From: Peribacillus muralis
Lineage (GTDB): Bacteria; Bacillota; Bacilli; Bacillales; DSM-1321
Assembly: GCF_001645685.2 (NCBI RefSeq)
Contig: NZ_CP017080.1
Location: forward strand, 4,021,051 to 4,085,050
Length of the DNA stretch: 64,000 bases
Reading direction: 5' to 3'
Both the position numbers and the translations under genes were made by a program. Positions 52,923 to 60,861 of the stretch are shown here, one piece after another (positions within the stretch are counted from its first letter, which is position 1; every line of letters starts with the position of its first letter). Below the pieces are notes generated by a model. That model had not been told where the DNA came from. It did no database searches and worked only from the letters and a program-made list of their open reading frames with translations.

Positions 52923-53825
52923 TCATTCATGATCATGTTCCATATGATCGCCTTTTGAATTCGCATCCGAATTACTGGAGCCATGATGATGTCCAGCATT
53001 TTCACCCTCCGGAGCTGGTGAGAAGCCCAAGTGAGTTCCAGTGAAGGTTAATTGCCCTACATGACCCGGCTTCAATAATTCATTGAATTTTTCTGCAGTA
53101 ATGGGCTTCGCTGTCGCCTTCACTTCCTTCACCCAATCATCAAACTTAACTTGGGACATCGCCTCGACAGGGAACATATTTTCAGCGAATCCCTTCCCGC
53201 TGAAGTTAGCATTCCGTCCCATCATTTCCCCTGCTTCGTCCGCCGCTAAGTGTAAGGTGGTCACCATGTTGGACATGGCATATTTTTGACCGCCCAGCTG
53301 CGGAACCCAGAAACTCGTGATAGGCCCGAATGAGTAGAGTTTGAATTCAAGTGGCCGATTTGTCGGTATATACAAGTAGTTCACGGTTTCGATATCGTTT
53401 TCTGGATAACTGAAATGCCATTTCCAGTCAGATGTCGAAGCATAAATAACCAGTGGATCTTGACCTTTGTACTCTTCCGGAGTGGCTTCCACTTTATTGT
53501 TGGAAATGACGGAAACGATGGAGAAGAAAATGACGATTAATATCGGCACCCCAACAATGATCGATTCAACGACATGGTTCCCTTCAATGTACGGTGGTTC
53601 ATAGTCTTTGGGCAGCTTAGAATCACGGTATTTCGCCAACACATAAACTAAAAATGCACAAACAATAATAACGATAACCGCCATGATCGCAATAGATAAC
53701 CAAATTACATTGGCTTGCGTTTGGGCCTGAGGTCCTTTAGGATCTAACACCGCTAACCGTTCACAGCCTGAAAGCACATTAACTATGGCAGAAAGAATAG
53801 CCAATAAAACCCATTTTATTTTCAT
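52923..53825 (-). CDS. qoxA: Cytochrome aa3-600 menaquinol oxidase subunit II
   Basis: 300-aa subunit II: lipoprotein signal with lipobox LSGC (Cys21), two helices, then a cupredoxin domain without the CuA cysteine/histidine ligands, as expected of quinol oxidases (STSDWKWHFSYPENDIETVNYLYIP, FGPITSFWVPQLGGQKYAM). The tail is His-rich (HHHGSS, HMEHDHE), possibly metal-binding. First gene of the operon; AAAGGAT lies before ATG 53825. Confidence 0.96.
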   Translation of the reverse strand: MKIKWVLLAILSAIVNVLSGCERLAVLDPKGPQAQTQANVIWLSIAIMAVIVIIVCAFLVYVLAKYRDSKLPKDYEPPYIEGNHVVESIIVGVPILIVIFFSIVSVISNNKVEATPEEYKGQDPLVIYASTSDWKWHFSYPENDIETVNYLYIPTNRPLEFKLYSFGPITSFWVPQLGGQKYAMSNMVTTLHLAADEAGEMMGRNANFSGKGFAENMFPVEAMSQVKFDDWVKEVKATAKPITAEKFNELLKPGHVGQLTFTGTHLGFSPAPEGENAGHHHGSSNSDANSKGDHMEHDHE

Positions 53826-54236
53826 ATATGTATCCTTTCTTTTAAGATTTCATTTCTAAGTTATCCACAAAAAATGAAGTTATCCTAAATAATGTTTATC
53901 AATAAAGGGAATTATTACCAATTGATTACCTGCTTTAAAAGGTCATTTGAATATGTTTTTTTACGAGTGTTCAAAGTAAGGGGACGGAAACATGCTGGCA
54001 ACTTCTCCTTAATAGTGACTGACTGCACATCGCTGAACAACTCCATCAATCATTGAAACATAACGCAAATGAATCCATAAAAAAAACTGCCTTAAAGACA
54101 GCTCCGAGCTTTAGCTAACGCATCCGACAGTTCGTTAAGACCTATCGCAGAATCGATGCAACCTGTGCAATACAGAGGGTGATAATGATGATCAAAGTGA
54201 ATTATTCAGTTCCGAAGTCAAAACAATTCGAAGTGC
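53826..54236. other. Region upstream of qoxA
   Basis: AT-rich; must hold the qox promoter (minus strand), which I could not fix. A dispersed-repeat copy lies at 54072-54143. A 43-codon plus frame from ATG 54190 ends at 54304 and is not convincing. Confidence 0.4.
54072..54143 (-). repeat. Dispersed three-hairpin repeat, centre plus last arm
   Basis: CCATAAAAAAAACTGCCTTAAAGACAGCTCCGAGC then TTTAGCTAACgcatccGACAGTTcGTTAAG. First arm missing. Confidence 0.82.
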
Positions 54237-54566
54237 ATGATGACGATTGTAACGAGGAAAATCCAAGTGGGATGGCCAGGGATTGGGTATGCAATCACCT
54301 TTGGTAAGGAAGCTGGAGAAGATAATATAAAGAAGCTACTGCCTAATCAACCTTCAGCATTTATATTGATTGTTTTATTAATCGTTACACTAACATTTCT
54401 TCTTGAGAAAACAATTAAAAAAATAGCGGAAAGCATGCCGATAAAGTACCATTCTTTTTTATTCATGTATAAAATCTCCATTCTAATCAAAGTTAGGTTT
54501 CATTTACATTATACAAATATTACTAATGATTTAGAAGGTTGGTTTTATAGAATAAAACAACTTTAA
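54237..54566 (+). CDS. Hypothetical membrane protein, doubtful
   Basis: An open frame with one strong helix (FILIVLLIVTLTFLL) after GKEAGEDNIKKLLPNQPS, then a basic tail. No clear ribosome site before ATG 54237. It may be part of a decayed gene. Confidence 0.35.
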   Translation: MMTIVTRKIQVGWPGIGYAITFGKEAGEDNIKKLLPNQPSAFILIVLLIVTLTFLLEKTIKKIAESMPIKYHSFLFMYKISILIKVRFHLHYTNITNDLEGWFYRIKQL

Positions 54567-54770
54567 GGTTAAAATAGTAGCGAGGTTTTGGTATGAAACC
54601 AATGGAGGAAATAAAGCTTAGTACACAGATTGCCGTTGGAAGTTCTTCAGGATATACGGACGCATTAGAGATTGGCTAGCTTCTTGAAGGAAAGAGGATT
54701 ATCCTATATAGAACGGCAATTAAGGTTTGGGCGGCGTTTTGCAAAACGTGAAATACGGGAGTCGAATAAA

Positions 54771-54950
54771 CTATTCAATAAAATTAAAAACCAAATTAAA
54801 AATAACTGCATATAAACCAAGTGCTCCATATATAGTCAAAACCCAAACAAGGCCAGTTCCTGGAGTTTTAATAAACCTATATAAAAGAAAACCTTCAATC
54901 CCAACTAATAAAACAATTGTGAGTGTGAGAACATGATTTTGATTAAACAA
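54771..54950 (-). CDS. Small membrane protein, 59 aa
   Basis: Two helices (VLTLTIVLLVGIEGFLLY; LVWVLTIYGALGLYAVIFNLVF). TTG 54950 follows AAAGGAG by about 9 nt and is preferred to the TTG at 54971, which precedes that site. No family recognised. Confidence 0.6.
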   Translation of the reverse strand: MFNQNHVLTLTIVLLVGIEGFLLYRFIKTPGTGLVWVLTIYGALGLYAVIFNLVFNFIE

Positions 54951-55318
54951 GCAAGAACACTCCTTTCTCAAGAAGTTTTATTATGACAATTTCAAGAGGA
55001 AATTATCCAAAGTACGAATAAATGATCCAAATAAAAAATAACCATTCTTTTGCTAGAATAGTTACAACCTAAAAGATTAAAGAATGAAAAGGTTAAGCGA
55101 AAAGAAGGACATAACTGGGTGGATTGCGAGGACCTTCAAAAGTGACAACTTGAATAACCGTTGTAAACTACCTTGATCAATATCAAATCATCTCACTTGT
55201 TTAAGATAAGCAACTGTACTCATAGGGACCAACATCATGGTGATATGAATTCATTCGAGGTTTTTACCATACAGTACGTATATGAGCCTGTGTTAATGCA
55301 AATTAAAAAAAGATACCC
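54951..55318. other. Region without a supported gene
   Basis: AT-rich. TTTTTACCATACAGTACGTA near 55259-55278 resembles motifs near 27357 and 56402. An AAAAAAAG-rich run just before 55319 gives a T-tract downstream of the minus-strand gene at 55319. Confidence 0.4.
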
Positions 55319-55558
55319 CTAAGCAGGAATACCTTTAGAAATAATACTTGTAATTGCTTTTTCAGCTTCAGCAATATCACTATGAAAATCTACTATATCG
55401 CTATCTGGATAAGTTAATTCGAATATATGTTGAGAATCTATATTTAGACATTTCACTTGCAAAATGCGAATTCCATCAACTGAAAATGTATGGGTAATAT
55501 CCACTTCATCAAAATAACACAATTCTGAGAGTAAGTTTTTCACATGTTCATTTTTCAT
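55319..55558 (-). CDS. Hypothetical protein, 79 aa
   Basis: Soluble acidic protein (LLSELCYFDEVDITHTFSVDGIRILQVKCLNID...DIAEAEKAI). GGAGAGGAG lies 7 nt before ATG 55558. No family recognised. Confidence 0.65.
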   Translation of the reverse strand: MKNEHVKNLLSELCYFDEVDITHTFSVDGIRILQVKCLNIDSQHIFELTYPDSDIVDFHSDIAEAEKAITSIISKGIPA

Positions 55559-55664
55559 TACAGTCTCCTCTCCATTAATGGGAAGTGACTAAAAACAGTC
55601 TGGTAAGACCTAAGTATCCTTTTTTAAAAGCACAAATACCAATATTTGAAGATAAATAAAAATT

Positions 55665-55802
55665 CTAAGCTATTCGATCATAAATTCTGGATAAATGATT
55701 AATTAACTGAATTAAATCATCTGAATTTAAATCTTTTTCATTAAGATTTAGAAAATAATTGTCTATAGCTTTCTTTATGAACACATTCTTTTTGTTTATC
55801 AA
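55665..55802 (-). CDS. 45-aa small soluble protein
   Basis: Minus-strand ORF with TTG 55802 behind AAAGGAGATA: MINKKNVFIKKAIDNYFLNLNEKDL then DDLIQLINHLSRIYDRIA. It is predicted to form two helices. No family recognised; the good ribosome site supports it. Confidence 0.55.
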   Translation of the reverse strand: MINKKNVFIKKAIDNYFLNLNEKDLNSDDLIQLINHLSRIYDRIA

Positions 55803-56119
55803 ATATCTCCTTCCAACAAAGGAGGATAGAATTAACACCAATGTTTGATAAGTGTAACTCTAACAGTTATATGCATGATTGTATATGGTAAGTACTTTCA
55901 CTATGAAGAATTTGGTAAAGTAAATGATTTAGCGGACAGTCCTAAGAAAGGGAATTAGCTGAGTTTAAAAGAATCGGGAATGAATGCGGATGTAAAATAA
56001 AGCATAATTATTAATGGAAGCAGCGAAAACGCCTTTAACCAAGATGACAGGATATCTTAAATCATATGATGGACCTAACACAGTGAATATGGAAACATCT
56101 TGGCATGGGCTATTTTGTC
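55803..56119. other. Possible decayed plus-strand genes
   Basis: From 55848 a plus frame reads LISVTLTVICMIVYGKYFHYEEFGKVNDLADSP, then stops. Shifted frames continue with ELAEFKRIGNECGCKIK and NGSENAFNQDD. TCTCCTT/AAAGGAG at 55807-55826 is an inverted repeat shared by the two divergent ribosome sites. No intact gene. Confidence 0.4.
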
Positions 56120-56302
56120 TTATGTTTGAGTCTTGCTTTGCCTTAAAAAATATATACCACGAACTAAATTAAAAAGGGAATAAACACCAAAAAGGATTGG
56201 GAAAGTTTTAGAATTTGGAGGAATCCAAAGATAAACTAAAGCCAAAATAAGAAAAAAGAGCGTGAAGATAAAACATTGTGTATACTTGGGAAGCTTTTTC
56301 AA
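56120..56302 (-). CDS. Small membrane protein, 60 aa, related to the 42423 gene
   Basis: Two helices (CFIFTLFFLILALVYLWI; FPILFGVYSLFNLVRGIYFL). TTG 56302 with AGAGGTGATTT upstream, the same leader as the paralogue at 42423. Function unknown. Confidence 0.65.
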   Translation of the reverse strand: MKKLPKYTQCFIFTLFFLILALVYLWIPPNSKTFPILFGVYSLFNLVRGIYFLRQSKTQT

Positions 56303-56494
56303 AAGTAAATCACCTCTTTCTCATTTTACCAATAAAGGAAATATTAGTTAACCTGAAACTTCAGTGCTTCTAAACTCTTTACTCATAATGATCACTTATT
56401 AATTTATTACGTCACAGTCCGAACGAACAGCGTAGTGGACACAAACAGAGCATTAAAAAAAGTTACCTTTCAGCAACTTAGGAGTAAAAACTTG

Positions 56495-56869
56495 TTATTT
56501 ATATTTAGTAAGCCAGTCAATTAATTGATCATAATTACTGGAGAACATTGCATTGTCTTTTGTATTAGACTGTTTAAGATGAATGAGAATATCCCCTTTT
56601 TCTAATAAAAAGGCGACTGCAATGGTGTTCTCTAAGATATGATTAGAGAAAAATTTGTCTTTCCACAATTTTTGTACCGAAAAGTGTTCTGGAGTATACC
56701 CTTTACGATTAACTAACAACTTATACTTTTTTCCTTGTCTAATAAATGAATTGCACGTTTCCTCAAAAGAATTAAACCAGATGTTTACATCAGCAAGGGT
56801 TATGAAACCTGTCAAATTAGTAATAATAATATCTTCAGAAATGGATGTACTTATATTTTTACCATTCAA
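56495..56869 (-). CDS. Hypothetical protein, 124 aa, STAS-like pattern
   Basis: Alternating strand/helix pattern: IIITNLTGFITLADVNIWFNSFEETCNSFIRQGKKYKLLVNRKGYTPE...NTIAVAFLLEKGDILIHL. It loosely resembles STAS-like proteins, but this is not secure. TTG 56869 with GAGGAG 11 nt upstream. Confidence 0.62.
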   Translation of the reverse strand: MNGKNISTSISEDIIITNLTGFITLADVNIWFNSFEETCNSFIRQGKKYKLLVNRKGYTPEHFSVQKLWKDKFFSNHILENTIAVAFLLEKGDILIHLKQSNTKDNAMFSSNYDQLIDWLTKYK

Positions 56870-56948
56870 TTGAACAACATCTCCTCACCATCATTATAAA
56901 CCAAATAATGGAAATAATTGCAAGGTTTATTGTTCCTAGTCGAATTCG

Positions 56949-56994
56949 ATGCTAGCTTGTCCCTTTAGTTTCATAAGAAAAAGAACTGCCGAAA
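56949..56994 (-). repeat. Dispersed repeat, first half
   Basis: GCTAGCTTGTCCCTTTAGTTTCATAAGAAAAAGAACTGCCG: first arm and A-run, centre diverged. Downstream of the minus-strand gene at 57046. Confidence 0.65.
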
Positions 56995-57045
56995 ATCATG
57001 TTGGCTGTTTTCGTATTGATGCTCCAAAGGGGAATGAACCCACCA

Positions 57046-57324
57046 TTAAACACAAGCAATGAAGAATACAAGAAGGATTATCGCATCTATTACCGAGATT
57101 AAAAACGTTGTGACTAGCAAGGTATGACGCAATGGTGACTTTATTTTGAAGGCTTCATTACAAAAATAAATTCCTAACACCAATACAATCAGAGAGCCTA
57201 TTTGTCCAAACCTTGTATCCCACTTATCTGTCATAAAAACCAACGTAAACAAAACAAGCATATGTATCATTACAAGAAGTATACAGATTGTATTGAATAG
57301 TTTAGCGTTTTTTATAATCTCCAT
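57046..57324 (-). CDS. Small membrane protein, 92 aa
   Basis: Three helices (FNTICILLVMIHMLVLFTLVFM; GSLIVLVLGIYF; LLVTTFLISVIDAIILLVFFIA). ATG 57324 with TAGGTGAT. No family recognised. Confidence 0.65.
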   Translation of the reverse strand: MEIIKNAKLFNTICILLVMIHMLVLFTLVFMTDKWDTRFGQIGSLIVLVLGIYFCNEAFKIKSPLRHTLLVTTFLISVIDAIILLVFFIACV

Positions 57325-57350
57325 ATATCACCTATAAAATAAATTGTATC

Positions 57351-57424
57351 TTGCCCCGACAAATCCAAAATAGGCTGCCTTGAATAGCTCCGAACTTCAG
57401 CTAACTCACCCGTCAGTTCTTTAA
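57351..57424 (-). repeat. Dispersed three-hairpin repeat; supplies the stop codon of the adjacent gene
   Basis: TTGCCCCGACAAATCCAAAATAGGCTGCCTTGAATAGCTCCGAAC then TTCAGCTAACtcacccGTCAGTT. The serine hydrolase TGA (57413-57415) falls inside the last arm. Confidence 0.8.
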
Positions 57425-58432
57425 GCAGGTCATTATAGTATTACCAAATCCTCTGACATCAGCTAAATAATCAAATCCATCAGTAGAACCAAAACTATTG
57501 AATGAACGCACTGCAACGAGATTATGCTGAGGTATGACCAGGAGCGTAACCCCTGTATAGCCTAATATTTGATAGGAGCCTTTCGGTACAAGTTCACCGA
57601 TTTCTGTTTTTCTTGCGGGCAAGTCCTTTACGAACCATAAATAGCCGTTTTGCGGTAGTTCAGTATCCATTAAACGGGGACTTTGAACGGATGTCGCCAT
57701 ATCCATGATTTCATTTGCAACAATTTGTTCCCCATTTATATAGCCCTTCCTAAGATGAAAGTAACCCCATTCAGCCAATTCCCTTGATGATACATACATA
57801 TTCATATTGTCGCCGTCGACACCTTTACTTGCATTCCAAATTGGATCATCAGCCTTGCGTATTACATCAGCAAGTTTTTCATTTATTTCTCCGTACCATC
57901 CTGTCTCCGTAAAATTTAGTGGTTTAAATACGTTGTCAGTTAATATCTCAGCTACAGATTTACCAGTTGCATTTTTAACTATTTGCGTCAGAATATCGAT
58001 TCCAATACCTCGATAAGCCCAATCCTCACCAGACGGAAACTCTCGATATAGCTCTCCATTAATACTCGTTAAACCATGCGTATGTGTCAGTAAGTGTCTA
58101 ATTGTCGTACCATTTAATATTGGCATACGATTCGATGGAAGATATTTTACTATTAAATCGTCTATTGATTCTAGGTATCCTTTATTAACCGCATAGGCAA
58201 CTGCAAAACCTATGTAACTTTTTCTAACCGATGCCACATGAAATTGTGTATCTTCTTGGACAAGCCTCGAAATGGGATCCTTGGAATGTTTACCCCAATA
58301 TTCCTCTGTAACAATAGTATCGTTATGAATGATAAATACAGATGCACCTGAACAGTCAACTAATTCAGATGTTTTCCTAACATTCGATACAACTGAATTA
58401 AACTGTGTATTTATCTTTTTATTAATTATCAT
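57413..58432 (-). CDS. Serine hydrolase, beta-lactamase-like
   Basis: 339 aa class C-type fold with SxxK motif SVRK (in FHVASVRKSYIGFA, about residues 68-71), HLLTHTHGLTS and a late GYTG-containing segment. No signal peptide, so probably cytoplasmic. GGAAAG lies before ATG 58432. Its last codons and stop lie in a dispersed-repeat copy. It differs in sequence from the serine hydrolase at 47586. Substrate unknown. Confidence 0.85.
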   Translation of the reverse strand: MIINKKINTQFNSVVSNVRKTSELVDCSGASVFIIHNDTIVTEEYWGKHSKDPISRLVQEDTQFHVASVRKSYIGFAVAYAVNKGYLESIDDLIVKYLPSNRMPILNGTTIRHLLTHTHGLTSINGELYREFPSGEDWAYRGIGIDILTQIVKNATGKSVAEILTDNVFKPLNFTETGWYGEINEKLADVIRKADDPIWNASKGVDGDNMNMYVSSRELAEWGYFHLRKGYINGEQIVANEIMDMATSVQSPRLMDTELPQNGYLWFVKDLPARKTEIGELVPKGSYQILGYTGVTLLVIPQHNLVAVRSFNSFGSTDGFDYLADVRGFGNTIMTCLKN

Positions 58433-58498
58433 TTACCCACTACTTTCCTTTATTCTATCCCTATTCCTTTTCGATACGATTCTTATTAAAATACCCTG

Positions 58499-58560
58499 TC
58501 CAGAAAATGCTGCGTTAAAGACAGCTCTGATTTTTAGCAAACGTACCTGTTAGTAGAAGA
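58499..58560 (-). repeat. Dispersed three-hairpin repeat (TGCTGCG subtype); overlaps a gene's stop
   Basis: AATGCTGCGTTAAAGACAGCTCTGA then TTTAGCAAACgtacctGTTAGT. The stop of the gene at 58550 (TTA 58550-58552 on plus) lies in the last arm. Confidence 0.8.
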
Positions 58561-58780
58561 GTGGATAAAAGACTATTAAAATAACCCCTAATATAATTAG
58601 ACCAAAAATAATGATTAATCCACTTGTATCTAGTAAGACACCTACTATGACCCATAATATGTAGAGCGTTTTATATTTTGTACTTTCATCCTTATTATGT
58701 TTGTAGGCTTCTTTAATCAGCCACCCTAAAAGGCTGCATCCAACAACGATTAATGTAATACCAATAGCCATTATTTTCAT
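58550..58780 (-). CDS. Small membrane protein, 76 aa
   Basis: Two to three helices (AIGITLIVVGCSLLGWLI; LYILWVIVGVLLDTSGLIIIFGLIILGVILIVF). ATG 58780; the nearest AAGGAG is 16 nt upstream, further than usual. Its 3' end lies in a repeat copy. No family recognised. Confidence 0.58.
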   Translation of the reverse strand: MKIMAIGITLIVVGCSLLGWLIKEAYKHNKDESTKYKTLYILWVIVGVLLDTSGLIIIFGLIILGVILIVFYPLFY

Positions 58781-58838
58781 AAACGTGGATTTGTTACTCC
58801 TTTTAACGAAATTTATATGCCTAGTTTGCTCCTTATTG

Positions 58839-58926
58839 TTGAACTGACCTTGCCCGAAAGTTTCCTAAGAAAATGCTGCGTTAAAGACAGCTCCGCTTTT
58901 CAACTGACGCACCTGTTAGTTGAAGT
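58839..58926 (-). repeat. Dispersed three-hairpin repeat, full copy (TGCTGCG subtype)
   Basis: GAACTGACCTTGCCCGAAAGTTTC, AATGCTGCGTTAAAGACAGCTCC, then TTCAACTgACgcacctGTtAGTTGAA, whose outer stem TTCAACT/AGTTGAA is fully paired. Confidence 0.85.
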
Positions 58927-58992
58927 ACATCAAATCGCAAACTCTTACTGAGTTGACACATACTGTATCATGAATTATTTCTATATAATCAT

Positions 58993-59029
58993 AAAAAACT
59001 GCTCCCCAAAGAGCAGGAGCAGAAAAAAA
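58993..59029 (-). terminator. Terminator after the His-rich small gene
   Basis: CTGCTCC/GGAGCAG 7-bp stem with a 10-nt loop; TTTTTT follows on the minus strand. Confidence 0.9.
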
Positions 59030-59033
59030 GATG

Positions 59034-59207
59034 TTATTTCACAACTTTAAGAGGAACAAGCACTTTATTAAAAAAAGACGTTTCGAGCTTAGCTAACCAA
59101 CCGTTTCCGTTTTCTCCATTAGCTACTTGAGCAGCGTGTTTTTTGTGAAATTCCGCTACCCGTTCATTATGCTCTTTATGCAATTTGTGCATGGAATGAT
59201 GCTTCAT
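59034..59207 (-). CDS. 57-aa His-rich small protein
   Basis: Minus-strand ORF with a textbook AAAGGAGG site 8 nt before ATG 59207 and its own terminator. The N-terminal half MKHHSMHKLHKEHNERVAEFHKKHAAQ has eight histidines in 24 residues, mostly on one side of a predicted helix. Then comes GENGNGWLAKLETSFFNKVLVPLKVVK. No signal peptide or known family. It could bind metal or act as a secreted or membrane-active peptide; both are guesses. Confidence 0.68.
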   Translation of the reverse strand: MKHHSMHKLHKEHNERVAEFHKKHAAQVANGENGNGWLAKLETSFFNKVLVPLKVVK

Positions 59208-59327
59208 TCTTGTCGCCTCCTTTCCGTTTGTTTCATTATATTTCTGGAACAGTTGAATAGAAAGAGCTTTTTATTCTATTGAACCAGCAGGTATAATTGA
59301 ATTTTAAGCGATAATTATTTCATTAAA

Positions 59328-59390
59328 CAGTAACACCTGCTAGTTTTAAGACAGCTCCGATCTACAGCTATCGCATCCGTTAGTTTAATA
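59328..59390 (-). repeat. Dispersed three-hairpin repeat, shortened centre
   Basis: CACCTGCTAGTTTTAAGACAGCTCCGATC then CAGCTATCgcatccGTTAGTTTAA; the left half of the centre is deleted. It lies just downstream of the acetyltransferase gene (minus strand). Confidence 0.75.
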
Positions 59391-59396
59391 ATCTGT

Positions 59397-59885
59397 TTAA
59401 ATTTTAAAGGATTGAACCAAACATTCTTCATCATCGATAATTTTCTTTTTTTCTTCAAAATCTATATTTAGCTCACTAAAAATCTTTCTCCAAAATATCA
59501 CAGCAGGAATGTTTTTAGCTAATTGAACAACAAAGTAACTACCCTTTTTTTGTTTAAACAATTCCTTTAATAATGAAATTGCAGCACCTTTTCTTCTATA
59601 TTTTTTCAAAATAAAAATATCATTAATACTGTAATCATAATCCTCTTTTAAAAACGGCCTCTCTAAGAGTAATAAAAACCCTACAATTGTCATATCCTTT
59701 TTTAAAAAATATGGTGTTACCCCTTCCTTCTTCCAAATTAATTCAAATGAATCAAACTCAAATGAACCATCTGGTGATATGACTAAACCCTCGGTAAACT
59801 CTGAAAGGTCATGTAAATAAAGTGAATATAAATTCTGAAGAATGTGCTTTTCATCTTTGGAAATGGGGTTTAATGAAACAGTCAT
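59397..59885 (-). CDS. GNAT-family N-acetyltransferase
   Basis: 162 aa. Acetyl-CoA binding motif A is visible in DIFILKKYRRKGAAISLLKELF (R/QxxGxxA type), preceded by a strand VGFLLLLERPF and followed by YFVVQLAKNIPAVIFWRKIFSEL. ATG 59885 follows AGAGGTATAACA and fits the conserved start; the longer upstream frame is not supported. The substrate may be a small amine or protein N-terminus. Confidence 0.87.
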   Translation of the reverse strand: MTVSLNPISKDEKHILQNLYSLYLHDLSEFTEGLVISPDGSFEFDSFELIWKKEGVTPYFLKKDMTIVGFLLLLERPFLKEDYDYSINDIFILKKYRRKGAAISLLKELFKQKKGSYFVVQLAKNIPAVIFWRKIFSELNIDFEEKKKIIDDEECLVQSFKI

Positions 59886-59956
59886 TGTTATACCTCTTTT
59901 ACAATTAATTAAATCTCTTACTTTATTAATTTCGATATTAATTTTCACTTGTCCTT

Positions 59957-60040
59957 CATGAACTGACCTGCCCCGATAGTTCCATAAGAAACAGCTGCCT
60001 TAAAGACAGCCCAGCTCTTGAACTACCGGAACAAGTTTAG
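59957..60040 (-). repeat. Dispersed three-hairpin repeat, full copy
   Basis: GAACTgaCctgccccGatAGTTCC, CAGCTGCCTTAAAGACAGC centre, last arm diverged (GAACTACCGGAACAAGTTTAG). Downstream of the gene at 60053. Confidence 0.83.
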
Positions 60041-60052
60041 GACTTTTTAAAA

Positions 60053-60460
60053 CTAATCACCTAGAGCAAAAATGTATTTTTTTCGCTGTAACGCTTCCAA
60101 GCAAATACTTTTCAATTCTTTAGCAAAACGCCGAACTTCTTGGTCTTTGTGCCCCTTTGTGTATTTATTAATTAGGCAATCACATATCCCCATTAATTCA
60201 CTAATCTCGTCCCTATACAATATGGTTTCACCATATATATCAAGGTTTAGAAGTAACCCAAACGAAAGAGTAGAATCCTTTTCCTTGATTAAAAGGTAGG
60301 AGTGTATTCCCTCATCAAACTCTACATAGGTTTCTTCTTTATGCGCTTCTTTATAGGTGGTAGCTAAAACGAAGTGGATTCCACACATTACTTCACCTTT
60401 TTCAAATATATTTAGCAGTGTGAACCTTCTATGAACTACTATTCGTGTAATTTCAGTCAT
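60053..60460 (-). CDS. Hypothetical protein, 135 aa
   Basis: Soluble helical protein (EGIHSYLLIKEKDSTLSFGLLLNLDIYGETILYRDEISELMGICDCLINKY). ATG 60460 overlaps the stop of the upstream gene as ATGA, implying coupled translation; an internal ATG (MCGIHF) with AAAGGTGAAGTA is a second possibility. No family recognised. Confidence 0.65.
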   Translation of the reverse strand: MTEITRIVVHRRFTLLNIFEKGEVMCGIHFVLATTYKEAHKEETYVEFDEGIHSYLLIKEKDSTLSFGLLLNLDIYGETILYRDEISELMGICDCLINKYTKGHKDQEVRRFAKELKSICLEALQRKKYIFALGD

Positions 60461-60837
60461 GGTTTCAATGGAAGTGATGGTTCTTCATCTTTATATCGAG
60501 AATAAGCCGTTCCTGCGCTTTCCATTTCTGAGCATTGGTCATCATCACAAGAAAAGAGATGGGTCTGCTTATCAGTACGGACACTTACTCCTAAGTAGTA
60601 GGGAAATGCTCCACCTTTATTTTTATCCAGGTTTGTATCAATAGCAATGATATTCTCTTTTTCTGCTATCTTTTGATAATCTTCACCCTCAACCGTTTTT
60701 TGAACCATTTCACTTAAGATGATCTGTTCACTTTCAGAGGGTTCATACGCACGTTCAAAAATAAACCATCTACCAAATAAAAACAAATTAAACGCTATAC
60801 TGGTTATCAATACTGTAATTAAAAGCTTATTCTTCAC
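60457..60837 (-). CDS. Membrane-anchored hypothetical protein, 126 aa
   Basis: One N-terminal helix (LLITVLITSIAFNLFLFGRWFIF) and an extracellular domain with a CDDDQC pair of cysteines. GTG 60837 follows GGGAGGGAGGA. It overlaps the next gene by 4 nt (ATGA), and the XRE regulator lies 25 bp upstream, so the three genes may form an operon. Confidence 0.68.
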   Translation of the reverse strand: MKNKLLITVLITSIAFNLFLFGRWFIFERAYEPSESEQIILSEMVQKTVEGEDYQKIAEKENIIAIDTNLDKNKGGAFPYYLGVSVRTDKQTHLFSCDDDQCSEMESAGTAYSRYKDEEPSLPLKP

Positions 60838-60861
60838 ATTCCTCCCTCCCTTTCTCTACGT

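Noticed and set aside
53826..54060. SigA promoter for qoxABCD
   Set aside because: TTGATA-like hexamers are present but none has a -10 at acceptable spacing.
54190..54306. Short plus ORF MIKVNYSVPKSKQFEVHDDD
   Set aside because: Ends after about 39 codons without matching family; a start site is not clear, so not called.
54594..54680. 28-codon ORF MKPMEEIKLSTQIAVGSSSGYTDALEIG with in-frame continuation after TAG
   Set aside because: Looks partly coding but too short and unidentified to call a gene or pseudogene.
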